Shown one piece after another: positions 8,842 through 18,787 of a stretch of 18,787 nucleotides of DNA. Each line of letters opens with the position of its first letter. Position 1 is the stretch's first letter. The translations under genes and the position numbers were made by a program. The stretch covers positions 315,511 through 334,297 of the forward strand of contig QEOQ01000355.1 in the NCBI GenBank assembly GCA_010279815.1, read 5' to 3'. The notes below the pieces were generated by a model that was not told where the DNA came from, did not search any database, and saw nothing but the letters and a program-made list of their open reading frames with translations. Source of the stretch: Brachionus plicatilis. Lineage: Eukaryota > Rotifera > Eurotatoria > Ploima > Brachionidae.

Positions 8842-9360
8842 GGCATCTTGAAGTTGAAGATCAATTCAAAATATCATTTCAATTCAAAGGGGTTATTATT
8901 CGATATTAAAATTAATCTTTAAATTGATTTAAAAAATTTTAATGTAAAATGCTTTACATGTTATGTAAATTAAAAAATTTAAGCAATTAAAGAAAATATT
9001 TTCTAAATCCATTAATAAAATCGATTTTTAAATTTAAATTTTGTTAAATTGATTTTTCGTAGAGTTTATTTTGAAATTTTTTATTTCAAAAATATTTGTA
9101 TCTGGCACTCAAAATTAAAATTAAATTTAATAATGAATTTCAAATATTAAAATTCCAAATAAGTAATAAAATGATAAGATCGATTTTTTCTACAAATATT
9201 TTTGGAATAAATTTTTTTTTTATTTTTTTAAATTTACATAACATGTAAAGCATTTTACATTAAAATTTTTCCAATAAATTCAAAGATTAAGTTTAATATC
9301 AAATGATAACCTCTTTGAATTGAAATGATATATTGAATTGATCATCAACTTCAAGATGCC
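8842..9360. mobile_element. Foldback element with ~145-bp arms, family member 1
   Basis: The left arm (8842 to about 8985) and the reverse complement of the right arm (about 9217-9360) agree with only scattered mismatches. Both begin GGCATCTTGAAGTTGA and include TGTAAAATGCTTTACATG. The flanks TTGATTTT (8834-8841) and TAGATTTT (9361-9368) match at 7 of 8 bases and may be a decayed target duplication. There is no ORF. Its terminal sequence is shared with the element in SLC33A1 intron 5, so the two belong to one family. Confidence 0.85.
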
Positions 9361-9948
9361 TAGATTTTTCAATTATATGTTTCAATCATAATTTCAATAT
9401 TAATATAATAAATTAATTTAAGAAAAAAAAGTCTAACGTTTCGTTACTCGCATATAAAGCTTTGCTTACCCATATTTTAAAATTAAAAATCAAACATCTG
9501 TTTCTAAGCTTTTTCAGGATATTGTGATGAGTTTAGTTCTGGGGAACAAATTGGTATCTACGATATGATTAAATTTTCAAAGCCATAAATCTTGAGAAAA
9601 AATAGAAAAGATCTCATTGAAATAAATTGGTAAATGTTGGCAAATTCTAAGATGGAAATTTTTTTGAAATTATAAGCAAAAAAGTCAGAGATAGTGATGA
9701 AATTAGCTTAGTCTTAACTAAGCTAATTTAGTTTAGTCGGTTAACATTTAGTCGACTAATTTTTTGTCAACTAATTTTTAGTTTGCATATTTTTAGTTAA
9801 CAGAATTTTAGCTGACTAATTATTAGATAACTTATTTTTTGTCATCTAAAATTTAGTCGACTAAAATTTAGCTTAGTCGAATTAGATAGACTTAGGGTAC
9901 AAAAAATATCTTAGGAAGTAGGAATAGTGGGACAATTCGATTTATAGT

Positions 9949-10236
9949 AATCTATCGCCAGTTTTTTCTATCGCCAAAAATGTAATGCCAATTTAAGAAA
10001 ATTATTGCCATTTTCTTAAATAAGAATCAATCTTTTTTTTTTGCTTTAAATTTTTTTTTGCTTTAAATTCCTATTTCAAAATTGGCATTAAAAAAACTGT
10101 CGATAAATTCGTAATTTATTTTTGGTGATAGAATTTTTTGGCGATAGTTTCTTAATTTATTTTTGGCGATAGAATTTTTTGGCGATAGATTCCTGGCGAT
10201 AAAAAAAATGGAAATAAAATAAACTGGCGATAGATT
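9949..10236. repeat. Nested inverted repeat built of TATCGCC / GGCGATA motifs
   Basis: AATCTATCGCCAG (9949-9961) is the exact reverse complement of 10224-10236, extending to about 16 bp. The right arm has expanded: GGCGATA or near variants recur repeatedly between about 10098 and 10232, while the left arm has CTATCGCC only twice. It probably inserted into, or grew within, the hAT-type element. The family is not recognised. Confidence 0.65.
10113..10194 (+). repeat. Two tandem copies of a 41-bp unit
   Basis: Units 10113-10153 and 10154-10194 differ at only a few positions. Each starts AATTTATTTTTGG and contains two GATAG motifs. This is a local tandem duplication inside the right arm of the nested repeat. 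Confidence 0.8.
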
Positions 10237-10719
10237 CCTTATTACTGACAATTCAGGGATAACGGGATATTATAAGGAAAGCGAGATATCTTGGGAATAA
10301 TGGACAAAAAAATCTTTAAAAGCATTTATTTGACATTTTATAATTTTTTAAATAAATTTTTGGTAAAAATTTTGGATTTGATTTTGATAATTAAATTATT
10401 GAATTTTAAATTAAAATAAACATTCCTTTATTTAGAAAGCTATAAATTTTTTTAAAAAGAGGATAGGTAACAAAACCAGATCATATTTAGTTAAGCCTAA
10501 AAAAATCTTTTACATAAATTTTAGTTTCAAATTTTCTTTATTCTATAAGTTGATTAATAAGAGCTTCATTAAATTTTTAAATAAGTTGACTCCATATTTT
10601 TTAAAAAAATAAAATTCAACGTTTTTTTAGTCAATAGTTTTAGTTTAGTTAACTAAAAATTAGTCGTCTAAAAAAAGTTAACTAAATTAAAAAGAAAACT
10701 GCCATCACTAGTCAAAGAT

Positions 10720-12630
10720 CACCGCTTTGAATATTTTAACACTAGAAAGCACGGCGGATAAATTTAACACAATTTTAGGTTTTAAATTTCATTATGAATT
10801 GAACTGAAAAATATATTAAAAAAATTTTTTTTTACTTCAATTTATTTTTTAAAAATAATTAAAAATTTATGTAATTTTACTGTTTAAATTTATCTTAATA
10901 GCCGAGAAAAAAATTTTGTACTTAAAATTCTGGCTGATTAATTTGACCCGACTCATTAGTTTATTAATGTGCTAAGATAAAATAAATAAATTTAAAAAAA
11001 CCTCTTAGTTATTTATTGCTTTTGAATCAAAATTTTTATTCAAATGCTAAAACGTAGTGCTGTTTGGCAACTCTGGCAACTTAAACCTTTAAAGAGATAA
11101 AAACTTTTTTTTTTTTAAATAAATAAATAAATATTAGTGATAAGATAATTATAAATTTTTTCATCAAAATGAAAAGGAATCTTGAAATTTTTTTTGATCT
11201 TTTAAATTTAAAGATTTGGCTTAAAAGATTTAAAATTAAAAAACAAAGTTATTCAACGATTGAATTTAAATTGAAACCTAGATAAATTATTTAAAAGTTA
11301 AAAAAAGAATTTTCAATATTTTTTCTCAAATAAAAATTAAACTCGTTCTATTTCACTAAAAAGTTTAATTTCAAATATTTTTTTATTAAACATGGCACCT
11401 TTTCAATGTTTTTTCAACATTGGATACATTTTGTTGTTCCAACACAAAAATTAAACCAAATATAAATAAATTTATATTTATTACCCAGTCGAAACAGGTC
11501 CCCCTTTTTTAAAGAATGAAGTTTAAACATGCGTCCTGTATTGCAGAGATATTAATTATTTAAATGGTTATTTATTAATTTAAATTGGGTATTTAGCAAA
11601 AAATCTATTTTGATATTAGATAACTAATTTGAGTGCTTAAAATATTGAATGAGAGTTTATTAAAATGATCAAGTATTTAAATGTTTATTTGAGTTCTAAA
11701 AAAATCAAATGAGTGTATAAAAATTCATTTAGAGTATTAATTCACTTAGTGGTTAAGTTTAAATAAAATAAATAAATATCAATTATTAGAAATTTAAAAT
11801 TACTACATAAAAAGGAAAAGTAAAACTATTACTTAAATAAATTAATATTACACAAGAAAATGCTTGCGCCAGAATATTCGATTTTTTCTCACTTACTGGA
11901 TTTGAACCTGACGAAGGCCACGGAATATTAAAATGAAGTAAAAAAATAATTAAAAAAAAAGTTAAAAGTTTTATAAAATTTTTTTCTTCCTTTGATTCTT
12001 TAATTGATTAAATGTGCTAATAACTCAACTAGAAGATCATGCGAACAAGAATTGTGTAAATATTAATTTAATTTTTGAAAAAAAATAATTAAAGATAAAA
12101 ATTTAAAAAATAGCTTTAAATATTAGCCTAGATTACAAAATAAATAAAAATCATGATGATTATAATTTTTTTAAAATTTATCTTTTTATTAGTAGAGAAA
12201 TTTTCTATAAATGAGATAGAAGGCTAATTTAAATGAATAAAATTAGTATAAAATGTGATTATGACTAATATATAAAATTAGAATAAAATATTTTGAGTAA
12301 ACTACTTGCAAAAATAGTCAAAATGTAAATTAAAATTTTTTCATTTCGTTTACAATATTAAACAAATTTTATTTAGAATTTTTCAAAATTAACAAAAAAC
12401 TTCAAAAAAATTAAGTTAAGATTTATCAATACAGATCTTGTTAATTAAACAGGGCCAAATTAAGACAAAATCATAAACCCTATCGAAACAATTTCAGATT
12501 TTAAATTTAAATTTATTATTAAAATTTTTACTTTAAAATATTTATCTTATCAAAATTAGTTTAAAAAATTGTTCAACTCAAATAGAATATAAAAATAAAA
12601 AAGCGTTTTACTTTTAAATAACTTTGGAAA
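10720..12630. other. 1.9-kb intergenic region, no gene seen
   Basis: Very AT-rich, with no frame worth calling and no complete element. Minor structures: a small hairpin CAATGTT / AACATTG near 11405, a degenerate run of GAGTGNTTAAAA-like motifs at about 11630-11760, and a less AT-rich patch at 11860-11930. It includes the promoter region of the cysteine-synthase-like gene. Confidence 0.4.
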
Positions 12631-13801
12631 ATGTTTGGCACAACCAAGTTTCATTACCTTTTAAATCGTTTGTCTGTCCATAGACGCAATTATTCCAGTC
12701 GGCCTGACGCTGTTTTAAAAAGCTTCACTGCTGCAATAGGTAATACTCCTTTGGTCAAGCTTGAGAAAATAAGCAAAGAATCAGGCTGTAACATTCTTGT
12801 TAAATGCGAGTACATGAACCCAGGAGGTATCAAAACTAATAAAAAAAATAATAAAATTTTCCCATTGCTTTTATTTTGTATGAAATATAGGTTCTGTCAA
12901 AGATAGAGCTGCCTTACATTTGATAAAAGAAGCAGTTGATTCTAAAAAAATTGCTCATTTGCCACAAAAAGATGCTCCTGTTCCGACAATTGTAGAAGGC
13001 ACTGCCGGCAACACTGGTATCGGCTTGGTACACATTTGTAATTCCTTGGGATTTAAATGCCACATATTTATGCCTAATAATCAATCAAAAGAAAAAGTAG
13101 AGTATTTATCGGCCCTCGGCGCTGAGATTAGCCAATTTCCGCCAGTGCCATTTTCTGATCCAAATAATTATAACCATAAAGCAAAAGAGTTTGCTGAAAA
13201 GACTCCCAACTCTGTATGGACTAACCAATTTGACAATACTCAGAATAGACAAGCTCACATTGAAACTACTGGCCCTGAGATTTGGAATCAAACAGATGGA
13301 AAAGTTGATGCAATTGTTTTTGGTGCAGGCACCGGAGGAACTTTAGCTGGTTGTTCAATTTATTTAAAAGAAAAAAACAAAGACATCCAGGTTTTCTCAG
13401 CCGATCCTCAAGGCTCAGTTTTATACCACTTTTTCAAGCATGGGAAATTGGAAAGGACAGAAGGGTCCAGTATTACAGAAGGCATTGGCCAAGGCCGAAT
13501 TACCGACAACCTAAAAGGCGCCTTAGTCGATGACGCCATTTTTGTGCATGACAGGGAAGCTGTGAATATGACTTTTAGATTGCTGCACGAAGAGGGATTT
13601 TTTGTCGGAGCTACATCTGGTCTAAATGTTGCTGCCGCAGTTCAAGTAGCCAAAATTTTAGGACCAGGAAAAAACATTGTCACATGTTTATGTGACACTG
13701 GATCCAAGTACATGAATCGCTTGTATTCCAGAGCCGAGCTGGAGAAAAGAAACCTAATTGAAGCGATTCCGGCACAATACAGGAAATATTTAAAACCATG
13801 A
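12631..13801 (+). CDS. Cysteine synthase-like PLP enzyme, 368 aa, two exons
   Basis: Probable O-acetylserine (thiol)-lyase-type enzyme making cysteine from an activated serine and sulfide. Exons are 12631-12826 and 12891-13801. The intron (12827-12890, 64 nt) has GT-AG ends and splits a Gly codon, restoring NPGGSVKDRAA. Lys69 there is the expected PLP Schiff-base lysine. TAGNTG at 103-108 is the substrate loop and GAGTGGT at 210-216 the phosphate-binding loop. Thr335 sits where bacterial enzymes usually have the Ser contacting the pyridine nitrogen. The first ~25 residues are Arg/Ser-rich without acids, like a mitochondrial presequence. NQFDNTQNRQAHIETTGPEIW-like wording resembles fungal mitochondrial cysteine synthase-like proteins. 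No CBS haem or regulatory domain is present, so it is not cystathionine beta-synthase. Exact substrate is uncertain. The next gene converges on it. Confidence 0.92.
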
Positions 13802-13875
13802 AGCCTAAAAAATTTTTATAAATAATTTTTATTTAATTTGGATTTTATTTTATAAATTGAAATTCGATTTAATTT

Positions 13876-13881
13876 AATAAA
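13876..13881 (+). promoter_or_regulatory. Poly(A) signal of the cysteine synthase-like gene
   Basis: AATAAA lies 75 nt after the stop. Position supports it; the motif alone is weak in AT-rich DNA. Confidence 0.45.
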
Positions 13882-14627
13882 TAATATCTGAATCAGTCTA
13901 TTAAAAATGAGGTATTTAATGCAGGATAATTTTCCTAGCGTTAATACAAATCTTTAATAGTCATTATGAAGCCATTTCACAAATTTACCAAATAGTAAAT
14001 TTACTCAAATATCTGTTCATTGACACATCATCTTCAGATATTAAATAGAAAAAAAAAATTTAAATAAGCAACGCTAAAACTAGGATTTTTTTTTTCTAGA
14101 CAGACTAAAACAAAATAATTCTTTAAATGAAAGGATATTTAAAGACTAAATAAAAGCAAATCTTTTTTAAAAATTTCTTAGAAAATTGATGCATAATTAA
14201 AACACATTTGTCTTTAGAATTTAAAATTTTATTTAATTTTTTTTTAATCTAATGAGCTTAATTTAATATCGAAATTTTAAAACTATTCATTTTAAGAGTC
14301 GATCTATAACTCTTAAATCGAAAACAGCTCAAAAACTCATAAAATTTGAAAAAACAAAATCTCAAAACTCTTCAAGAAAAATAAAATAAAGAGTTAAATA
14401 TTCTATTTGTGACGCTCAACGTTTTTGACAGTGGCTGAACATTTGGAAATTTCTAAAAGCCTCCTACCATAAATCATTAAAGGAGAATTTTTTGAATTTT
14501 AAAGAAAATCATTTTTTAAACCTATTTTCTTGCTTGAAAAGAACAAATAAAAAAAGAATTATTTGATCCATTCTGGACCACTTTAACATCCTAAAACAAT
14601 AACTATATCATTTTTAGAACAAAATCT
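13882..14627. other. Intergenic region between convergent genes
   Basis: No gene seen. A small stem-loop, AATATCTG paired with CAGATATT, lies at about 14008-14043, and CCTAGCGTT near 13933 has a loose inverted partner near 14070-14090. Otherwise it is AT-rich sequence without recognisable content. Confidence 0.4.
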
Positions 14628-14960
14628 TAGTATTGCCAATCGATTTTCAATAATCGATTCAATAATCGACTAATTTTATTTAGTCGATTAATTTTTTCTA
14701 AATGACTATAATAGTTCTAATTTATCTCGAAATTAAAAGTTAGGAAAGCAAATAATATTATTTTTTAATAAAAAAGGTTTTAAAATTGATTTAAAATTTA
14801 AGATTTAAAGCAAAATTTTTATTTTTATTTTGCTTTAAATCTTAAATTATTTGCTTTCCTTTTAATTTCGAGATAAATTAGAACTATTATAGTCATCTAG
14901 AAAAAATTATTCGATTTAATAGTCGACTATAATAATAATCGACCTAAAAAAAATAATCGA
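14628..14960. mobile_element. Foldback element with hAT-like terminal and subterminal motifs
   Basis: A 38-bp stretch (14702-14739) is the exact reverse complement of 14859-14896, and weaker pairing continues outward. A second inverted pair is nested inside (14795-14815 with 14828-14848). Outside lie repeated AATCGACTAA/TAGTCGATTA motifs like those in the element at 9692-10710. TAGTATTGCCAATCGATT at 14628 looks like a hAT terminus. The matching right terminus was not found, so the right limit is approximate and the copy may be truncated. Confidence 0.65.
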
Positions 14961-14995
14961 ATAAATAAAGAGAAAAAATAAAGCATTTAATTTAT

Positions 14996-15001
14996 TTTAT
15001 T
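14996..15001 (-). promoter_or_regulatory. Poly(A) signal of SLC33A1
   Basis: On the minus strand AATAAA starts only four nucleotides after the TAA stop, implying a very short 3' UTR that ends next to the foldback element. Confidence 0.45.
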
Positions 15002-15005
15002 AATG

Positions 15006-18000
15006 TTAGAATGAAAAATTTAATTTCCAATTCGATTTCTGGTAGGACTGGAGTTTTTTTACTATTTTTCGAAAATATACAATCCATAATAGACCTACCA
15101 AAGCAAAAATAAAGCCTAGTATGTAAAATGCATCGATTTTGTATTCACATTTACCATTTAATTTCAAGCATTTGACTCTCATTTCCTCATTTGAGCAGGT
15201 GTTTTTTTCAATCATGTCAATAAAAAGTTTATAATTATTCGAACTGTTGAAGATGTTATTTTTGAAAGCGTTTAAATAGTCATCAACAGAGCATGTCTTG
15301 ACACTAAAAAGATCTACTATGTATAAAGATACTGTCGATGGCCAGCTGGAGCCGATATTTGATATTGTGTTTAAAAGTGTCATGTATGTTCCACCAACTG
15401 TTTTATCTAAAAATAAAAGCTTTTAAATTCAACATAAGTTTTTTTTAAATTTAAATTTAAAAAATTTTTTTAATTGAAGTTTAAATTTTGCTCTCAATAT
15501 TTTACCCAACAAATTTAACATTATTTTAAACAAATAAAGCTAAAATAAAAACTTAATTGAATAAAAGAAAAAAATTTTTATATTGGCTTCACACTTTTAT
15601 TAAATAAAGATTTTTTGATTCTTCAATAAAAAAGATAAAATAATAATATTTTTATTAACTGACAATTAATTTTATATTCAATTAATTAATTTCATTTAAA
15701 ATTGACACCTAATTTTTAATAACCTTATTTATAGTAGAAGCTATAAAAATTTGAAACATCTGGCTTATAACTTATTAAACTAAAAACTAAAATACTTAAA
15801 CACTTTGCACATGTCACCTCTTACAATTTATCAATTTTAATTGTCTTATTATTACATTTTAACTTAAGCATCTTGAAGTTTAGGATCAAAAACATCAGAT
15901 CAAATAGTATTTTGTTTATAACTTTTGAATGGTACTTGATTAAGTCTCTCTGCAAAATGCTAAATACTGCAAAATACATGCTGAATATTGTGTGAGGCTC
16001 TGCAAAAACTCTGCGTTTTGCAGCAAAATGCACGCCATTAAAAAGGATTTAATTTGACTGCGCATTTTAAATGCAGAGTTTTTGCAGAGCCTCATTCAAT
16101 ATTCAGCATGCATTTTGCATTATTTAGCATTTTGCAGAGTGACTTAATCAAGTACCATTCAAAAGTTATAAAAAAAATACCATTTGATCTGATTTTTTTG
16201 ATCCTAAACTTCAAGATGACTTTAACTTATTTTTATTTTAATTTATAGAAAAATTTAAATTTTAACTATTAAACTAAAGAAAAATTAGAACTATTAGACT
16301 GTTTTTTTTATTTTATTTTTTCTTTACATTTTTATTTTATTTATTTATTTTTTTTTAATCTGAAGGAGCTTTAGCTCGGCACAGATAAAAAGTTAGAAAA
16401 AGAGTTAGAAATCTCTTTAGAAATTCTCAGAAAATACTGAAACTGCTAATAAATTATGTGTAAATAGCAACGATTTAATGGAAAAGAAAAAAGACTATTA
16501 TTGTCCGAACGGCTGCACAAAAAATATAAATTATTTTTTTTATTAATTAATTAAATTTTTTGGTAAATGTTAACAAAAAAATTTGGTTTATCTTTCATAT
16601 ATTTTGTTCATTTTAATTATGTTTTTTTTGATTTAATAAATTTATTTTTGGTTAAGTAAATTTGTTTATTTTTTATTAAATTTTTTTGGGAATTTAAAAA
16701 ATTAGTTACATTAAAATATTACAAGTCTTTAATTTTGCTTGAAAATTGCGGACTGAGAAAATTCAAATACCTGAAATCCGGGTAAAAAATGACATCATTG
16801 TGACCGATTGGGTTGTATTCCATATCGAGTTGAATGCATTTATTAAAATACAAACAACGAAAAACAAGAGACCATAAGAACCGTCAGAATTTCGAAAACT
16901 GGGAGTCCAATAGACCCAAAGAACCATCAAAGATGAGGACAGAATTCTTGAATTAGAATTTAAAAAGCATTTAAAATAAATTTTTGAATTAAAATACCTA
17001 AATGGATAAGTATTGAGGAAAATGGTCAAAGGTCTGGGACCGTTCGTAAATCTACTAATCAACAATGGCAAGACAATTTCGAACGGAGTTAGAGGTATTG
17101 CCAAAAGCCCCAAACTCTCTCTCGACACTCCTTTCTCTATTAGTTTTAAATAAACCATTGATTGAATACCAAATGCTACCTATTTTCAATTTAAGTATTT
17201 TAAATATTTTTAAGTATTTTAATTTAGGCTTTACTTTACTGGTCAGAAGCAAGAGTGTGAGCTTTTTGACACTTGGCAAAGAGACAATTTGAGCAACAAG
17301 TTTGTAAGTCTGTTTCAAAGTCAATGTGTCTTCTAGTGAATCAACTGATTCAGTTTCTTTTTCTTTTTTAAATATAAAAACACAAGTTGTAGTTACAATA
17401 AAAACAAGACCAAAAAATCTCATAAAATCTGAAATAAATTCATTAAGCTAAGGAGATAAATAAATGACAACAGTTGTCTACCTTCTACTGTCACTATACC
17501 AAATTGTTGATTTGGCAAGCTGAAAAAAGGACGGATATAGCTATTAGAAAAATTGGCTGATTGAACTACCAAAAAGACAATATTTCCCACGAACCATCCC
17601 GCTGTTTGACCCACACTATTACATGTCGAGGACCATGACACATTTTCTCTTTTCAAAAGCTTAGAAAAACTTTGATTAATCTAAAAGGAGCCTACTTTGA
17701 CAATATGGTCAGACCCCATCCGTCCACTGCGATGTCTTGAGTGGCAGCAAAAAATGTGAGAATAAAAAATATGGTTGTCAGCGAATAAATGTCTTTTCTA
17801 GTTGTTGTTTGATTTATTTCGAGAAGTTGGTGAACATAGCTTGAGAACAATATCATCAAAATTCCAATGATGTACTGCATTGGCACAAGCCAACTTTTTC
17901 GCCTTCCAATTTTTTTGATAAAAATTGAATCGACTATGGGAGCCCACAGGAGTTTAAGTGCGAATGGCCAAAAAGCAAAGCTAAATGTGCCTTGGTCGGC

Positions 18001-18357
18001 ATAGGAAACGTTTCTAGATCCAAGAATGAATGGTAAACTTCCCGTAAGTCCAAGCGGAATGCCTTGCAAAAAGTATAAAAATATCAGAAATACAATGTTG
18101 CATAGATCCTTTTTAATGGTGTTATTGTGAACCGATTTGAGAGATTCATCTTCGGAGGAAATAAGGAATACTTCGTCTTCAACATCTATTTCCACTGCAC
18201 CAAGGCTCACACTTTCATTATTGCCATTTTCAATCAAAGCAATGTTATCAGTAGAATAAGAATCAGGCTGAAAATTCATTTGAATTTTCGAGTTTTTATT
18301 GCGCTTTAATTTAAAAGGTATGTTGTCAACAGTCAGCTTGTTATAATGTCTTTTCAT
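15006..18357 (-). CDS. SLC33A1: Acetyl-CoA transporter (SLC33 family), 593 aa, six exons
   Basis: Major-facilitator-type membrane protein that carries acetyl-CoA into the ER/Golgi lumen for acetylation of gangliosides and proteins. Exons (minus strand): 18357-17696, 17648-17482, 17428-17235, 17179-16998, 16946-16771, 15406-15006. Every intron has GT-AG ends, and the joins keep one frame of exactly 594 codons including the stop. Family landmarks: FLYFLQGIPLGL (93-104), WPFALKLLWAPIVD (130-143), GRRKSWLVP (151-159), AATQDIAVDGW (204-214). Then STCNSVGQTAGWF opens exon 2, NGPRPL is in exon 4, and GGTYMTLLNT plus a Cys-containing last lumenal loop are in exon 6. About 85 residues precede the first membrane segment. 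A stop codon lies two codons upstream of the ATG. Introns 1-4 are 53, 51, 55 or 47 nt; intron 5 is 1,364 nt and holds a foldback element. Confidence 0.95.
15407..16770 (-). other. SLC33A1 intron 5, expanded by a foldback element
   Basis: GT at 16770-16769 and AG at 15408-15407 delimit it. Joining the flanking exons restores a Ser-Asp-Lys-Thr-Val-Gly-Gly-Thr-Tyr stretch matching the family. At 1,364 nt it is about 25 times longer than the other four introns. A 354-bp palindromic element explains part of this; the rest (15407-15857 and 16230-16770) is AT-rich with no gene seen. Confidence 0.85.
15867..16220. mobile_element. Near-complete palindromic foldback element, family member 2
   Basis: Almost the whole element is two inverted arms, about 15867-16035 and 16060-16220, with few mismatches. 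Arms share CATCTTGAAGTTTAGGATCA, AACTTTTGAATGGTACTTG and GAGGCTCTGCAAAAACTCTG. TTTAACTTA is repeated exactly on both sides (15858-15866 and 16221-16229), a 9-bp target duplication that fits Mutator-like elements. The end matches the element at 8842-9360. The two short frames in its arms are translations of the same repeat, not genes. Confidence 0.9.
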
Positions 18358-18787
18358 TTTCTAGCGAGGCAAATGGTATTTTGAAGACTTTTAAATTTTG
18401 AAAATTTTATCAAATCTTTGTGTCACTCCATTAGTTATAGCTTAAAGAAATGAATAAATCAGTCGTTTTGTAATTAGGATATCAACAAATCATTTTAATG
18501 AGAAAGTATGCATTATATTTTTCACATTTATCATAAAATATACTTTTCCATAGTTTTTCAAAATTTAAAATTATTTCTGAATTGGCATAATTTAAAATAT
18601 TTGAATATTTGAACAGATGTCACAATCAACTTTGGTTTATTTTAAAAGAATACTGGGCAATTTGGAAAAAAATACAAATTTTTCATTTTAAGATATTTTT
18701 TTAAAGATCTCGACGAGCTGAATCTAAAAATGTCAAAAATTTTTATAACTTTTGTTTAGATTGTGATCGTGATGATTTAGAGGATAT
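18358..18787 (-). other. Upstream region of SLC33A1
   Basis: No gene seen to the window edge. It should contain the 5' UTR and promoter of SLC33A1 on the minus strand. No core promoter motif stands out from the AT-rich background. Confidence 0.4.

Larger units (their letters stand above)
9692..10710. mobile_element. Non-autonomous hAT-type element, 1,019 bp
   Basis: Ends are TAGTGATG (9692-9699) and CATCACTA (10703-10710), an exact 8-bp inverted repeat of hAT style. The flanks GTCAGAGA (9684-9691) and GTCAAAGA (10711-10718) match at 7 of 8 bases, as expected for an ageing 8-bp target duplication. Both ends carry many diverged TTAGTCGACTAA/TTAACTAA subterminal repeats (about 9705-9890 and 10630-10685), the usual transposase-binding layout of hAT elements. 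No transposase frame is present. A different palindromic repeat lies inside. Confidence 0.75.

Noticed and set aside
10063..10251. 62-aa minus-strand frame
   Set aside because: Its peptide repeats (RNLSP, RQKILSPK) are direct translations of the GGCGATA repeat units.
11630..11760. GAGTG...TTAAAA motif series as a tandem repeat or element
   Set aside because: Spacing is irregular and no paired ends or target duplication could be seen.
11898..11908. tRNA B-box-like GGTTCAAATCC on the minus strand
   Set aside because: The T-arm stem does not pair, there is no A box upstream, and no acceptor or anticodon arm can be drawn.
15821..16248. Two short frames with near-identical peptides on opposite strands
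   Set aside because: They are the two arms of the palindromic element read in mirror orientation, inside an intron.
17065..17292. 75-aa plus-strand frame
   Set aside because: It overlaps SLC33A1 exons 3-4 and intron 3 in antisense and has no independent support.

Overview
The window looks like animal nuclear DNA and is strongly AT-rich. Protein genes have short GT-AG introns (47-64 nt, plus one of 1,364 nt), AATAAA signals follow the stops, and about half of the sequence is mobile-element debris. Small introns, AT-richness, a jockey/CR1-like LINE, Tc1 and hAT-type elements and an animal-type SLC33A1 together suggest a small invertebrate, perhaps a monogonont rotifer such as Brachionus. That assignment is inference from gene style only.

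Layout. Positions 1-1641 are non-coding and hold a decayed inverted-repeat element (about 270-1060) whose right arm carries four GGGGTAA motifs at an exact 21-bp period. 1642-3804 (+) is a single-exon gene for a 720-aa U-box / von Willebrand A / Hint-like (Vint) fusion. 3953-7961 is a nested transposon complex: a degraded Tc1-like element on the minus strand, split by a LINE whose 878-aa endonuclease/reverse-transcriptase frame is uninterrupted. A 9-bp direct repeat brackets the LINE block, and a perfect 23-bp-stem hairpin sits at its 5' junction. 8465-10710 holds three non-autonomous elements: a 217-bp hAT-type MITE with a perfect 8-bp target duplication, a 519-bp foldback element, and a 1,019-bp hAT-type element with another palindromic repeat inside. 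10720-12630 shows no gene.

12631-13801 (+) is a two-exon cysteine-synthase-family gene of 368 aa with a likely mitochondrial presequence. It converges on a six-exon minus-strand gene (18357-15006, 593 aa) that I identify as the acetyl-CoA transporter SLC33A1. A foldback element lies between the two genes. The long fifth intron of SLC33A1 contains a second member of the foldback family seen at 8842-9360, here with a perfect 9-bp target duplication.

The three host genes show no functional link to one another: one is probably ubiquitin-related, one is sulfur amino-acid metabolism, one moves acetyl-CoA into the ER/Golgi. I see no bacterial-style operon, CRISPR array or RNA gene. The most unusual items are the U-box-VWA-Vint protein and the palindromic element families.
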